Shown here: positions 1 through 8,594 of the stretch, in pieces
Position numbering within the stretch: position 1 is the first letter of the stretch
How the letters are laid out: each line of letters begins with the position of its first letter
Virus record (IMG/VR): IMGVR_UViG_3300023180_000052
Span: 1-63,905 of that record
Reading direction: 5' to 3' (one strand)
DNA length: 63,905 nt
Source: a virus
Notes under the pieces: model-generated
Told to the model about the DNA's origin: nothing
Database searches by the model: none
The model's input: the letters and a program-made list of their open reading frames with translations, nothing else
Translations under genes and position numbers: made by a program

Positions 1-109
1 GTGTTTAACCTACTTCTCAACCCACCCACGACAAGGAGACAGAAATGAGAAGACTAGCGTCAGAAGTCCTTAGAGACTTACAATTAAGAGTGGCTCGCCT
101 TGAGCGAGA
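1..109 (+). repeat. Partial copy of the tagged-gene leader cassette
   Basis: The first bases (GTGTTTAACC, then CACCCACG, then AAGGAG) line up with the leaders at 13596-13631 and 14665-14700. They run into the same start of coding sequence for the ASEVLRDL N-terminal tag. The 5' half of the hairpin seen in the other copies would lie outside the window. Confidence 0.55.
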
Positions 110-893
110 GTCTGCTAAAGTTTATACAGAAGATATGATCGAACGAGAAATACAGAATGCAGGTCGTTTATCAAACGTAGACCCTGCTTTGGCTAAGTAT
201 CTCGTGGAACATGGTGATGGAAGTCAAGATAAGATTAAAGTCAGGAAAACTAAGGTTCAAGCAGGTCGTTTAAATCCCTCACAGACTAGTATGCGTTTGC
301 CTCAGTCTGTGAGTATGGCTCTTGGTATTCTTTCAGGTGCTTTTGATACTGATCTTGGCTGTATCATTTCTAGTGATGGTCAGATTATGGACGGACACCA
401 CAGATGGAGTGCTGCTATTATCGCACTTGGACCTCGTGTGCAAGTTGGTGGTTATGTGGCAGACCTTGAGGGTCGTCATCTTCTTAAAGTTTTGAACATC
501 GTTAGTAAAGGCGAGTTCAATGAAATGAAAGGCAAGCCAGGTTCGGGTGATATTACTCAGTACACTCCACAGGCAGTAGAGAATGAGCTTAGAAAGCTCG
601 TTCTTAAGGGAAATGAGTATAATTCTCCTGAGAAAGTTAAACAACTTTTGATAGATAATTTTGGCTCTGTTGAAGAGGGTATCGCTACTATGTCTAACAA
701 TGTTAAGAGCATGAGTAAGGAAGTCCCGTCTTGGGCTCCTGATCGCTCAGAAATGCCTGTCATTGATGGCAAACAGAGGACCGAACAAGCTGCAAAAATG
801 CTTAATGATGGTGAGGTAGAGTGGAATAAGCCATACCCATCAGAAATCAGACTTGCTCGAAGAAGACGAGAGCAGTTTCGTAGACACTATTAA
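45..893 (+). CDS. ParB-like/sulfiredoxin-fold protein with N-terminal tag
   Basis: A 282-residue protein. Residues 1-21 are the helical tag (ASEVLRDL, RVARLER) shared with four other proteins in this window. Residues about 80-130 carry a ParB/Srx-type core: an SSDGQIMDGHHRWSAA stretch, in which DGHHRW is the usual nucleotide-binding signature. The rest shows no recognisable domain and ends in an Arg-rich tail. ParB-like domains bind or cleave DNA or use CTP; which applies here is unknown. SD AAGGAG lies 7-8 bases before the ATG. The tag suggests delivery to the same place as the other tagged proteins, perhaps the capsid (inference). The fold assignment is fairly sure, the role is not. Confidence 0.7.
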   Translation: MRRLASEVLRDLQLRVARLERESAKVYTEDMIEREIQNAGRLSNVDPALAKYLVEHGDGSQDKIKVRKTKVQAGRLNPSQTSMRLPQSVSMALGILSGAFDTDLGCIISSDGQIMDGHHRWSAAIIALGPRVQVGGYVADLEGRHLLKVLNIVSKGEFNEMKGKPGSGDITQYTPQAVENELRKLVLKGNEYNSPEKVKQLLIDNFGSVEEGIATMSNNVKSMSKEVPSWAPDRSEMPVIDGKQRTEQAAKMLNDGEVEWNKPYPSEIRLARRRREQFRRHY

Positions 894-914
894 GAGGCAC
901 TAGCTTGTTTATGT

Positions 915-959
915 TCTCCTTGTAGGTATATCTTTATGACCTATAAAAAGACAAGGAGA
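915..959 (+). promoter_or_regulatory. Hairpin masking the nrdB Shine-Dalgarno
   Basis: TCTCCTTGT (915-923) is the exact reverse complement of ACAAGGAGA (951-959). A nested TAGGT/ACCTA pair lies in the loop. The right arm contains the SD AAGGAG used by the ATG at 967, so the folded mRNA would hide it. Confidence 0.55.
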
Positions 960-966
960 GCAAGGT

Positions 967-1932
967 ATGTCTCTTACAGAGTTTAGTAAGACTTATAAGC
1001 CATTTCAGTATCCTTGGGCGATGCAAGTTGCCGAAGAACATGAGAAAATCCATTGGGGTTCTTGGGAAGCACGTCTACAAGAAGACGTGAACCAATGGAA
1101 AGGTGGCGAAATGAGTGATGATGAAAAACAACACATCACTCAGATACTCAGAATTTTCACACAGTCAGATGTCGCTGTCGGTGGCAACTACTGTGACCTT
1201 TTCATTTCTGCTTTCAAAAATAATGAGATCAGAAATATGCTCTTGAGCTTCGCTAATCGTGAGGGAACTCATCAGAGAAGTTATGCTCTTTTGAACGACA
1301 CCCTTGGTCTTGCTGAAGAAGAGTATTCTGCATTTCTGAAGTACCAAGAAATGGCGAACAAGATCGAGTTTATGACCAATGCCCCACAAGGGCTTTCTGA
1401 CAAAGCTCAGTTGGCTTTTGAGTTGGCTCGCTCAGTATGTAATGAAGGTATGAGTCTGTTCTCAGCTTTCGTTATGCTTCTTAATTTCCAACGCTTCGGG
1501 AAGATGAAGGGTATGTGTGAAATAGTAGAGTGGTCGATCAGAGATGAGACTACTCACGTTGAGGGTATGACTCAGCTATTTCACGAATACTGCAAAGAGA
1601 ACCCCGAAGTGGTGGGTGACGATCTTAAATCTTACATTTACACCAACTACACAAAAGCAGTAGAACATGAAGACGCTCTGATTGATCTTGTTTTTGTGGG
1701 TGAGGAAATGAATGAACTCACTAAGAGTGATCTCAAGACCTACGTCAGATACCTTGCAGATCGCAGACTCCTACAGCTCGGATTAAAGCCTGTTTTCAAG
1801 CAGAAAGAAAACCCTCTGAAATGGCTCGATTGGGTTGTAAGTGGTGCAGACCACACCAATTTCTTTGAGGGGGTTGTCACTTCGTATTCGGCTGATGGTC
1901 TTACAGGCGAGTTTGATTGGAACGGCATTTAA
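967..1932 (+). CDS. nrdB: Ribonucleotide reductase class I, small (R2) subunit
   Basis: A 321-residue ferritin-like R2 protein that would house the diiron-tyrosyl radical cofactor for reducing ribonucleotides to deoxyribonucleotides. Metal ligands read as D68, E99, H102, E160, E194 and H197. Their spacings (31, 3, 34 and 3 residues) equal those of E. coli NrdB. The radical Tyr is present as Y106, four residues after H102, so this is a tyrosyl-radical type. The C-terminal tail is short. The large subunit NrdA is not in the window and must come from elsewhere in the phage or from the host. It belongs with ThyX, dCMP deaminase and thymidine kinase in dNTP supply. The SD is inside a hairpin. Confidence 0.95.
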   Translation: MSLTEFSKTYKPFQYPWAMQVAEEHEKIHWGSWEARLQEDVNQWKGGEMSDDEKQHITQILRIFTQSDVAVGGNYCDLFISAFKNNEIRNMLLSFANREGTHQRSYALLNDTLGLAEEEYSAFLKYQEMANKIEFMTNAPQGLSDKAQLAFELARSVCNEGMSLFSAFVMLLNFQRFGKMKGMCEIVEWSIRDETTHVEGMTQLFHEYCKENPEVVGDDLKSYIYTNYTKAVEHEDALIDLVFVGEEMNELTKSDLKTYVRYLADRRLLQLGLKPVFKQKENPLKWLDWVVSGADHTNFFEGVVTSYSADGLTGEFDWNGI

Positions 1933-1952
1933 GAGATGAGGGGGAAATAGAA

Positions 1953-2171
1953 ATGTATTACGTTCAAAACAAGACTACAGGGCTTCCTACATATTATACG
2001 AATAAAGGCAGAGTAGAGAAATGCTACTCATTGAGACTTCTTGCAGAAATAGATGCAGAGAAGGTTGAGAAGTCCTCTCATCTTAAAACTGCCCGTATTG
2101 ATGTAGTGGAGATTTCTAAGTCAGCTAGGCTCTACATGGAGAACCAAGCTCGGCTGTTGGAGTGTCCGTAA
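1953..2171 (+). CDS. Small hypothetical protein after nrdB
   Basis: A 72-residue protein. The ATG at 1953 is chosen over an upstream in-frame start at 1917 because GAGGGGG lies just before it and because the upstream start would overlap nrdB. The protein opens with a Tyr-rich stretch (YYVQNKTTGLPTYYTNKG), then a mixed charged part with no motif I recognise. It is probably co-transcribed with nrdB, 20 bases away. Function unknown. Confidence 0.6.
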   Translation: MYYVQNKTTGLPTYYTNKGRVEKCYSLRLLAEIDAEKVEKSSHLKTARIDVVEISKSARLYMENQARLLECP

Positions 2172-2232
2172 TAGATTGTTTATTCTAAGTTAAATGTAAG
2201 GATATTACCTTAACAGAGAGAAGGGTTTAAAA

Positions 2233-3612
2233 ATGATGCACCACAAATACTCATCAAATTCACTAGATTTAGACTTATATGAGGGACTTCCATCTTTCCA
2301 CAGAGGGCTTGATAATCTTGCTGAGGATATTGGGGATATGTCGCTTTGGGTGGTTAAGAGAAATAAGCGTGAGTGGTCGCAGATAGCTTCAACAATCGGG
2401 CGAATGATGGCTATAAATGAGGCTGTCGGGGCGGACTTAAAAGTTTCCGAAACTCTTGAAGACCACTCTAATAGGACTGCTATAGAAGTCCTCAAAGGGC
2501 TTAGGAAATTGTTAGACCCAAGAGTGCTACTTTCGAGCTTCGGTTCAGAAGATGAATTTGTAAAGTACGTTCAAAAAAACGAGAGTGAACTGAAGCCTCT
2601 TATCGGCTTTCAGACCTACAATGCTACAGGTCTGAGATTGATCTCAAAGTTTAGGTCAATGTTTTTTAATCAGTATGCCTTAAAAATCTTAGTGACGGCT
2701 CTTGACGAGGACTTTGAATGGAACGAAGAAGAGTATGCTTGGAGCATTGATGTAGAAGATGAAGTCACTCGTTTGTTCAAAAAGTACACTAAGAATTTTC
2801 TTCGCAGAGTTGTTGGGAGTACTACTGACGAAAGAATGGAAAGTGTCAAAGGCTTGATAGAAGATGCGTTTAAAGATGCGTTAGCAGACCCTACGTTAAA
2901 TGCTGTTTCTGAGGAGGTTAAAGCTTCTATTAAGGAGAAGTTCTCGCAGAAAGTACTTTATGCTATGCGAGACGTGATTGTTGTCGATACCGTCACAGAG
3001 GATTCTCCATTAGTTGCTCAGTTCTTTGAATATATGATTAAGTTTAATGTGGGCATATTTGACTCTATTAGTGGCTTCTCAACAGAAGTTGGTGAGACTC
3101 AGCAAGTCATCTCTAAAGTTATTTGGAGTAGCCTTGCTGAGTACATTTCTTCTAGTCCTAAAAATCTTGCTAAGTTCAAGAAATGGCTTAAGACCGTTGT
3201 GAGATACAATATCAGTCAGATTGATAATTCTGAAGCAGAAGCTGGTTTAACGAGAGCAGTACATGACCATTACGCTAATACGAGCAAGGGGAAGTTGCCT
3301 GCTACTATCTTTGAAGAAGCTGAAAACGCTTATCGCTTGTTCATAGGTCGTAAATCAAACCAAGCAACTAAGTCTATCCTAAAAGGTAAATTAGGTAGTG
3401 AATTCTTAGAGGGCACTCTAAGAAGGGAACCGAAAATAAACGAGGTTGTTTCTGATGTGTATGAATACGCAAAAGAAGAGTTGATGAGAGCGTTCCGTTT
3501 CAAAGCGTATGTGGAGGACATTGGGGAACTCATTTCAGATAAACCTAAATATAACACAGAAAGACTGTATGAGGAGTTCATGGCTGAACTTTCGATTGAA
3601 GGTATCTATTGA
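2233..3612 (+). CDS. Hypothetical protein, 459 residues
   Basis: A soluble, highly charged and mostly helical protein with no signal peptide or membrane segment. I recognise no family. A second ATG directly follows the first (2236), and the GAGAGAAGGG stretch upstream could serve either. It lies between the nrdB unit and the RecD-like helicase, which suggests but does not show a replication or early role. The codon pattern is continuous with neighbours and there is no sign of damage. Confidence 0.7.
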   Translation: MMHHKYSSNSLDLDLYEGLPSFHRGLDNLAEDIGDMSLWVVKRNKREWSQIASTIGRMMAINEAVGADLKVSETLEDHSNRTAIEVLKGLRKLLDPRVLLSSFGSEDEFVKYVQKNESELKPLIGFQTYNATGLRLISKFRSMFFNQYALKILVTALDEDFEWNEEEYAWSIDVEDEVTRLFKKYTKNFLRRVVGSTTDERMESVKGLIEDAFKDALADPTLNAVSEEVKASIKEKFSQKVLYAMRDVIVVDTVTEDSPLVAQFFEYMIKFNVGIFDSISGFSTEVGETQQVISKVIWSSLAEYISSSPKNLAKFKKWLKTVVRYNISQIDNSEAEAGLTRAVHDHYANTSKGKLPATIFEEAENAYRLFIGRKSNQATKSILKGKLGSEFLEGTLRREPKINEVVSDVYEYAKEELMRAFRFKAYVEDIGELISDKPKYNTERLYEEFMAELSIEGIY

Positions 3613-3696
3613 GGGTGTCTTTTGAGAAGATAGTCGTGTTTTCTTAAGATTCTGATATGTAGTACACAAAGAAAGTCTCTGCGAAAGGAGAACAAC

Positions 3697-5766
3697 GTGT
3701 ACTGCGTAGCAAAAGTCTTAGGGCAGATATTTGCCAACCCTCCATTTTATGTGCTTCGGTGTCTTGTGTCTCATGGAGACGAGACTACTTCTTCAGTCGT
3801 TAAGGGCAAGATAGCAGGTCCTGTCGGCAGAGGGACTGTCTTTACTTTTAAGGGTAAGAAAACCTTCGACAAGGAAGGTCGTCCTGCCATTGAAATAGAT
3901 CGTACTCCGATTAACCCTAAATTCTTACAGGGGAACTCTCTCACGCAGTGGGCTGATTGGTCTGACCCTTCTGTGCAGGAAAGCATTGAAATATTCGCTA
4001 CGCTTGCTGAGTCGGGAGCTAATGTTTCGGTGCTAAACTCCCTGTGGAGAGAGGTCAGTCAGAACCCTCAGATTATTTCCAAGAACCCTTGGTTTCTAGT
4101 CCAAAAAGGTCTGACCTTCAAGGTCGCAGATAACATAGCCCAACGACTAATAGGTGACTTTGAGCCTGCTTGTAAAGAGCGTGTATCAGCATCAATCTTA
4201 TGGTCACTAAAACAAGCTACAGCACAGGGTCACTGCTATCTCGATTCCACCACGACATTTCGAGATGCTTCTATCTTGACAGGTATTTCTGAAGTGCGAG
4301 AAATAGCTGAAGTGGTCAAGCAACTCAAAGAAGATGGGAGCTTGGTAGTAGACAAGATAGGAGGTAAGAACGCTCTCTACTTACCCTCAATACATAAGAT
4401 GGAAACGGAAGTGTCAGAATATCTCATGTCTGTTGAAAGAGATACAAACTCCGACTCCCTATACGAGGAAATAAAAGATGAGGAAATAACCAAGTTATCA
4501 AGGTTTACTCTGACTGAGGAACAGATCAGAGCAGTAAAGCAAGGTTTGATTGAACCTGCGAGTATTGTGACAGGGTTGCCTGGCACAGGGAAAACTACGA
4601 TTCTGAACACTCTCTGTAAGGCTCTGATTGAAAGGAAAGAGAAGATACTTTTAGTTGCTCCTACAGGGATTGCCGCTAAGCGTGTTTCAAGTCTTACAGG
4701 TATTGAAGCAATGACTATCCACCGAGCTTTCGGTGCAGGTATGCCCGATGATGATAAAAAAGAGAAGTCGGACTATGAGGGTATTAAGAAGTCTGAGGAC
4801 GATAGCTTGTCTACTAAAGCCGAGTCGGACAGACATAAAGAGCATTGGAAATACAACCCACATAACCCTCGACCCGAAAGCGTAGTCATCATAGACGAAG
4901 CGAGTATGGTGGACTTACACTTAATGTGGAGATTGCTAAGGGGTATTTCACCCTCTTGTCGTGTTGTTATGGTTGGAGACATAGCACAGCTTCCCCCTGT
5001 CGGAGCAGGGTTCGCTTTACAGGAAATCATCGAGTCTGAAGCTCTTCCTCGTATTCACCTAGACACCATTTTCCGACAAGGTGAGGGAAGTGGTGTGGTG
5101 AAAGCCGCCCATAAGATTCACGCAGGGGAAATACCAAACGAAGAGGGTGAATATGAAATGGTTGATAGATACACAAAGTTTGATGTCCTCGATTTCATCT
5201 TGGAGAAATGCAAAGAGCTTCAACTTGACGGAGTGGATTTCCATGTGATGAGTCCCACACATCATGGAGTATTAGGTGTGACTAATCTAAATAGGGAGCT
5301 AAGGTCTGTTTTGAACCCCAACGCTTTGGGTCACAGATCAGTCAAGGTAGGAAATGATGAAGTTCGTATTGGTGATCGAGTGATGTTCACTAAGAATGAT
5401 TATGATCTTGAAGTGTTCAATGGCGATGTTGGTGTGATTCATCACATTTCAGGTAGTGACGTTGAGGTGCTGATTAAAGGAGGAAATAGTCAGCTTGTGA
5501 GCTTGCCTATAGAGAGGGTGGGTAGCCTTCTCAGATTAGCCTATGCGACAACTGTCCATAAGGCACAGGGGCAGGAATACCATACGATTCTTATGCCTAT
5601 GTCATGCGATCATGGGGCGAACTTGCTCCAAAGAAGTTTACTCTATACGGCTGTGACAAGAGCGAAAGAAAAAGTGTACTTGGTAGGAGAGAGAGACGCT
5701 GTAGCTATTTCCGTATCGAATGTGTCTTCTGATAATCTTATGTGCGGCTTACACTCACGTTTCTGA
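3697..5766 (+). CDS. RecD-like SF1B DNA helicase
   Basis: A 689-residue ATP-dependent 5'-3' DNA helicase, probably used in replication or recombination. The GTG at 3697 is preceded by AAAGGAG. After an N-terminal OB-like and helical region of about 270 residues come the motor motifs: Walker A GLPGTGKTT (about residue 291), Walker B VVIIDEASMVD (about 399), motif III GDIAQLPPVGAG (about 430), and a C-terminal UvrD-like part with TTVHKAQGQEY (about 620) and LLYTAVTRAKEKV (motif VI). Length and order fit the RecD2 family better than short Dda-type phage helicases. It acts on phage DNA in the cytoplasm. A promoter-like TTCTGATATG lies upstream near 3650. Confidence 0.9.
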   Translation: MYCVAKVLGQIFANPPFYVLRCLVSHGDETTSSVVKGKIAGPVGRGTVFTFKGKKTFDKEGRPAIEIDRTPINPKFLQGNSLTQWADWSDPSVQESIEIFATLAESGANVSVLNSLWREVSQNPQIISKNPWFLVQKGLTFKVADNIAQRLIGDFEPACKERVSASILWSLKQATAQGHCYLDSTTTFRDASILTGISEVREIAEVVKQLKEDGSLVVDKIGGKNALYLPSIHKMETEVSEYLMSVERDTNSDSLYEEIKDEEITKLSRFTLTEEQIRAVKQGLIEPASIVTGLPGTGKTTILNTLCKALIERKEKILLVAPTGIAAKRVSSLTGIEAMTIHRAFGAGMPDDDKKEKSDYEGIKKSEDDSLSTKAESDRHKEHWKYNPHNPRPESVVIIDEASMVDLHLMWRLLRGISPSCRVVMVGDIAQLPPVGAGFALQEIIESEALPRIHLDTIFRQGEGSGVVKAAHKIHAGEIPNEEGEYEMVDRYTKFDVLDFILEKCKELQLDGVDFHVMSPTHHGVLGVTNLNRELRSVLNPNALGHRSVKVGNDEVRIGDRVMFTKNDYDLEVFNGDVGVIHHISGSDVEVLIKGGNSQLVSLPIERVGSLLRLAYATTVHKAQGQEYHTILMPMSCDHGANLLQRSLLYTAVTRAKEKVYLVGERDAVAISVSNVSSDNLMCGLHSRF

Positions 5767-5776
5767 TATATAATAA
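5763..5776 (+). promoter_or_regulatory. Candidate promoter -10 element
   Basis: TATAAT at 5769-5774, within CTGATATATAATAAGC, lies just after the helicase stop and about 45 bases before the next start. A related TTCTGATATG is found near 3650. No clear -35 box is visible. Confidence 0.3.
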
Positions 5777-5816
5777 GCAAACACTCAATCCCTTGTGGGA
5801 GAAACGGAAGTCGAAT

Positions 5817-6170
5817 ATGACTCAAGAGCAACTTGCCCAACTAAAAGAAAAAATCACCATGATTAAGAACGGTACGAAGGTATCACAGATCATGGTTTCT
5901 CGTATTGTAAAAAGCCCTCGTAGTGGTGGTGACGTATTTCTGTCAATGACAGCGAACTATGGAAACCCTACTGATTCTGACGACTCGGAAATGCTATCTA
6001 TCGAAGATGCTAAGATCGCTTCACATATCCTTGCGAAAGAGGTGAATATCCTTGCCCACGAGCAGGCTTCAGCAAGTGGGTTGATTACTCAGAATCAAGC
6101 AGAAATGGTTAACAAAAAAATTAAGGGGAACTTCTCTTACTTGATCTCTAAACTAGGTGAAAATAAATGA
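5817..6170 (+). CDS. Hypothetical protein, 117 residues
   Basis: The ATG at 5817 begins MTQEQLAQLKEKI. An in-frame extension back to 5742 would overlap the helicase and has no ribosome binding site. The protein is small, soluble and helical with no recognised motif. It overlaps the next gene by 4 bases (ATGA), so the two are probably translationally coupled. Position suggests a place in the replication cluster that includes the coiled-coil protein and the ssDNA-binding candidate. Confidence 0.65.
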   Translation: MTQEQLAQLKEKITMIKNGTKVSQIMVSRIVKSPRSGGDVFLSMTANYGNPTDSDDSEMLSIEDAKIASHILAKEVNILAHEQASASGLITQNQAEMVNKKIKGNFSYLISKLGENK

Positions 6171-6925
6171 GCGTGGACTTGAAATATATAGAGAGCATAT
6201 ACAAACAGCTTTCTAAAATGGACGTTGAGTTAGACCCCGACCCGATTGAGTTTGGACCGTCTAGGTTAAATAATAAGACGGCTGAGTCGAGGAAATATCT
6301 GTCTCAGACTGAGAAGGTTTTTTTGCAGGTTTCTCAGAACCTTCACAAGTACAAGCGAGACTTACTTGTGGCTGAAACTCAGTATAATCTTGAGCAAACT
6401 CGACTCATGGCAGAAGACCCTCATGTACGGCAAGGTCGCTCACAGCAAGAGCGAGAAGCGTTAGCGTCAACTCAGCTCGTACATATTCAGTCTAAGATTA
6501 ATGAGTGTCGTCTTGCCGTACATGACCTTGAAGACGTACTGAAAGTAATCAAAGCCAAGCGTACTGACCTCAAAGATTTACAAGGTCGTATTCGAGATCA
6601 GTTGAAGCTATGTCAAGAGCAGATCGCTCTTGGTCAGCGTTGGGGTCAGAAGATTGATAAGAATGTCTTTGGGGACGTTATTTCTGTTGATGACTTTGAG
6701 ACAGAATCAGATGTACTCATTAAGGCAGACGCTTCATTGAGAAATGACACTCAAGATTTTGTCGATGATCTTTTGAGTGAAGCTACGGGTGAGGAGATTA
6801 TTTCTGAGCCTGCTCAAACTTCAAGTGAGGAAATAGATACATTTCTTTCTTCTCCATTAGAGCGTGTAGATCACGCTAAGATCGAGGAATTTGACCTTGA
6901 TTCTCTCCTTGACGACTTTTCTTAA
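6167..6925 (+). CDS. Coiled-coil protein with SSB-like acidic tip
   Basis: A 252-residue protein, largely long charged helices (about residues 40-165) with an internal IRDQLKLCQEQIALGQRWG stretch that I associate with conserved hypothetical proteins of large phages beside ssDNA-binding genes. The last residues (EEFDLDSLLDDFS) are acidic with hydrophobics, resembling the interaction tips of SSBs and of the neighbouring 7061-7762 protein (DVDDVLDDVLG). It could load or regulate the ssDNA-binding protein or compete for its partners (inference). It follows the upstream gene with an ATGA overlap. Confidence 0.65.
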   Translation: MSVDLKYIESIYKQLSKMDVELDPDPIEFGPSRLNNKTAESRKYLSQTEKVFLQVSQNLHKYKRDLLVAETQYNLEQTRLMAEDPHVRQGRSQQEREALASTQLVHIQSKINECRLAVHDLEDVLKVIKAKRTDLKDLQGRIRDQLKLCQEQIALGQRWGQKIDKNVFGDVISVDDFETESDVLIKADASLRNDTQDFVDDLLSEATGEEIISEPAQTSSEEIDTFLSSPLERVDHAKIEEFDLDSLLDDFS

Positions 6926-7060
6926 AAAAAGTGAAAAAAATTCGTCAGAACCTTTTCCTTTCCTATATACACTAACTGAGCAAAGGCAAATCACTTCGGA
7001 AGAACGCCCAAGCTCTTTCTCTTAAACAGCCGAAAGGCACAACAAACAAAGGAGTCCCAC

Positions 7061-7762
7061 ATGAGTGGTTTCTCAGATTTTTCTCTCGGTGGCAGTAGCC
7101 CAATTCTTTCAGCAGGCAAGGCTCGTTGGAAGCCACAAAAGGGCAAGTATCGTGTGTCCTTCATCGCATTACCAGGTCTTGAGAACGGCAACCCCGATCT
7201 TGACGCAGATGCACCCTCATTCAAAGGTGGTCGCAGACTTTATCAAAAGGGTGTTGGTTATTTCTTAGATCATGGACCTGAGTATCAGAAGATTGCAGGT
7301 GGACCTTCAAAGACAGCGATTGCTACCACCCTTTGCTTTTGGCCTGTTGATGCGAATGGTATGCTCGACAAGACCCGTCTTGGAAATGGCGAGTTTGAGA
7401 TCAAGACTTGGGTGTTCTCACTCGACAAGTATCGTCAGCTTGAGGCTATCCACGCTGAGTTCCCTCTGACTAAGCATGACCTTAATGTGGTTGTGACAGA
7501 CCCACAGTATCACAAGATGACTTTCAGTCCTTGTCGTGACTCTCTTCTCGTCACTCTGAAAGACAAGAAGACTGATCTGTTCAACAGCGTTGTTGATGTT
7601 GCTAAGGGAGTTCATGCAAATCTGCAAAATGATATTGCACAGGACTTGACCCTCGATCAGATTCGTGAGAAGCTCTCAGGTGAAGTTGGTTCTCCCGTTG
7701 GAAATAGTTCAATGTCATCTAACTTAGACGTTGATGATGTACTTGATGATGTTCTTGGGTAA
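7061..7762 (+). CDS. Putative ssDNA-binding protein
   Basis: A 233-residue protein. A compact basic and aromatic core (residues about 20-180) carries KGKYRVSFIALPG, GVGYFLDHGPEY and CRDSLLVTLKD. It is followed by a Ser/Asn-rich linker and an acidic C-terminus (DVDDVLDDVLG), the architecture of phage gp32-like SSBs. It would coat single-stranded DNA during replication and recruit partners by its tail. It has its own 135-base leader with an SD AAAGGAG, and a strong terminator follows, so it is probably abundantly and separately transcribed. Family match is by architecture and memory of similar phage proteins. Confidence 0.6.
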   Translation: MSGFSDFSLGGSSPILSAGKARWKPQKGKYRVSFIALPGLENGNPDLDADAPSFKGGRRLYQKGVGYFLDHGPEYQKIAGGPSKTAIATTLCFWPVDANGMLDKTRLGNGEFEIKTWVFSLDKYRQLEAIHAEFPLTKHDLNVVVTDPQYHKMTFSPCRDSLLVTLKDKKTDLFNSVVDVAKGVHANLQNDIAQDLTLDQIREKLSGEVGSPVGNSSMSSNLDVDDVLDDVLG

Positions 7763-7816
7763 GAGTTAGCGTGTAGTTGTTAGATTGACTCCTTCGGGAG
7801 TTGGTTGATGTGTAGT

Positions 7817-7860
7817 AGAAGCCCTCATTAAGTTCGTCTTGGTGGGGGCTTCTGTTATTT
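7817..7860 (+). terminator. Rho-independent-like terminator after the SSB gene
   Basis: AGAAGCCC (7817-7824) pairs perfectly with GGGCTTCT (7846-7853), followed by a T-rich run (GTTATTTCTTT). A smaller ACTCC-TTCG-GGAGT hairpin with a UUCG tetraloop lies upstream at 7788-7801. Confidence 0.7.
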
Positions 7861-7865
7861 CTTTA

Positions 7866-7900
7866 TATCTCCCTTGTTTTATATTAAGACAAAGGAGATA
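7866..7900 (+). promoter_or_regulatory. Hairpin masking a Shine-Dalgarno
   Basis: TATCTCCCTTGT (7866-7877) pairs with ACAAAGGAGATA (7889-7900) over 12 positions with one mismatch. The right arm contains the SD AAAGGAG for the ATG at 7905. The design matches the nrdB leader. Confidence 0.55.
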
Positions 7901-7904
7901 CGAC

Positions 7905-8432
7905 ATGAGTGACTTTTGGGACAGCATTAGCTTCGGCAGTGTGAAAACGGCTAGTATGGACGAGGTTCTGAATACTAAGATTTCAGACCTCACCGATTAT
8001 GGTCGTAAGGTGCATAAGGATACCTCTTCATTTACTGATGGTATGAGGGTCTACGCTACAACGAATAACGGTCTTCTAATTCCTAATACCCTCCCCTCAG
8101 CAGGCTCAAAGGGAACGGTTGTTTCTGTACGGACAGCTTCGGGTGATGTGACCTCTATGGAAGGTGAGGTTTTTGTTCAATGGGACGGTAGGGGAAATAA
8201 GATTGATCGAGTTCCCGTAGATTTCATTAGATTGGCTAGTATGCGAGTCGCTAACCTTGACAACTTCATTGTCTTATCAGGTCCTTCCCTAACTATCCCC
8301 AACTCTACACAGGGGACAGGTGAGCTAGTTCATAAGTCTACTAAAGACCTTTGGTCTGTTAAAGTGGGTGAAGACGGCTCATACGAAATAGAGAGACTTT
8401 TTGATGACAATGGAGAACCTCTGAAGGTTTGA
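7905..8432 (+). CDS. Hypothetical protein with SH3-like barrel signature
   Basis: A 175-residue protein. The start at 7905 follows AAAGGAG; an upstream TTG extension would run into the terminator. Residues about 45-110 carry GMRVYATTNN, GTVVSV, VFVQWDG and VPVDFIRLAS, a KOW/SH3-like beta pattern. A related pattern closes the giant 29091-33116 protein (GMRVYPYFGG, GVVVQI, VDVQFPHG, YPVEDL). It heads the operon with the Cys-rich peptide, lipoprotein, cyclase and membrane protein. Function unknown; virion or adaptor roles are both possible. Confidence 0.6.
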   Translation: MSDFWDSISFGSVKTASMDEVLNTKISDLTDYGRKVHKDTSSFTDGMRVYATTNNGLLIPNTLPSAGSKGTVVSVRTASGDVTSMEGEVFVQWDGRGNKIDRVPVDFIRLASMRVANLDNFIVLSGPSLTIPNSTQGTGELVHKSTKDLWSVKVGEDGSYEIERLFDDNGEPLKV

Positions 8433-8435
8433 GTC

Positions 8436-8594
8436 ATGTCTCGTTCAGAGATAGAAATATGCCCTTGTTGCGAAGCTGAAATAGAGTGCGATTGCATACC
8501 TAGATGCCTAAAGGGAGAACATGAGCATGAATGTTTCTACTGCCAAGAAACATTAGATGAGGAAGACGAAGAAGGGGCAGAAGGCGATGACTAG
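8436..8594 (+). CDS. Small Cys-rich, probably zinc-binding protein
   Basis: A 52-residue ORF starting 3 bases after the preceding stop. Cysteines are arranged C-P-C-C, then C-D-C, then a C (R-C-L), a GEHEHEC segment and C-F-Y-C, followed by an acidic tail (DEEDEEGAEGDD). The Cys/His content suggests one or two zinc sites. No clear SD is visible, so it may rely on translational coupling. It overlaps the lipoprotein start (8587) by 8 bases. Function unknown. Confidence 0.55.
   Translation: MSRSEIEICPCCEAEIECDCIPRCLKGEHEHECFYCQETLDEEDEEGAEGDD

Noticed and set aside
1917-1952. Upstream start for the gene after nrdB
   Set aside because: It would overlap nrdB and lacks an SD, whereas ATG 1953 follows GAGGGGG.
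6911-6946. Possible terminator at the end of the 6167 gene (GACGA...TCGTC)
   Set aside because: The stem is A/T-heavy with mismatches and no T-run follows; read-through to the SSB leader seems just as likely.
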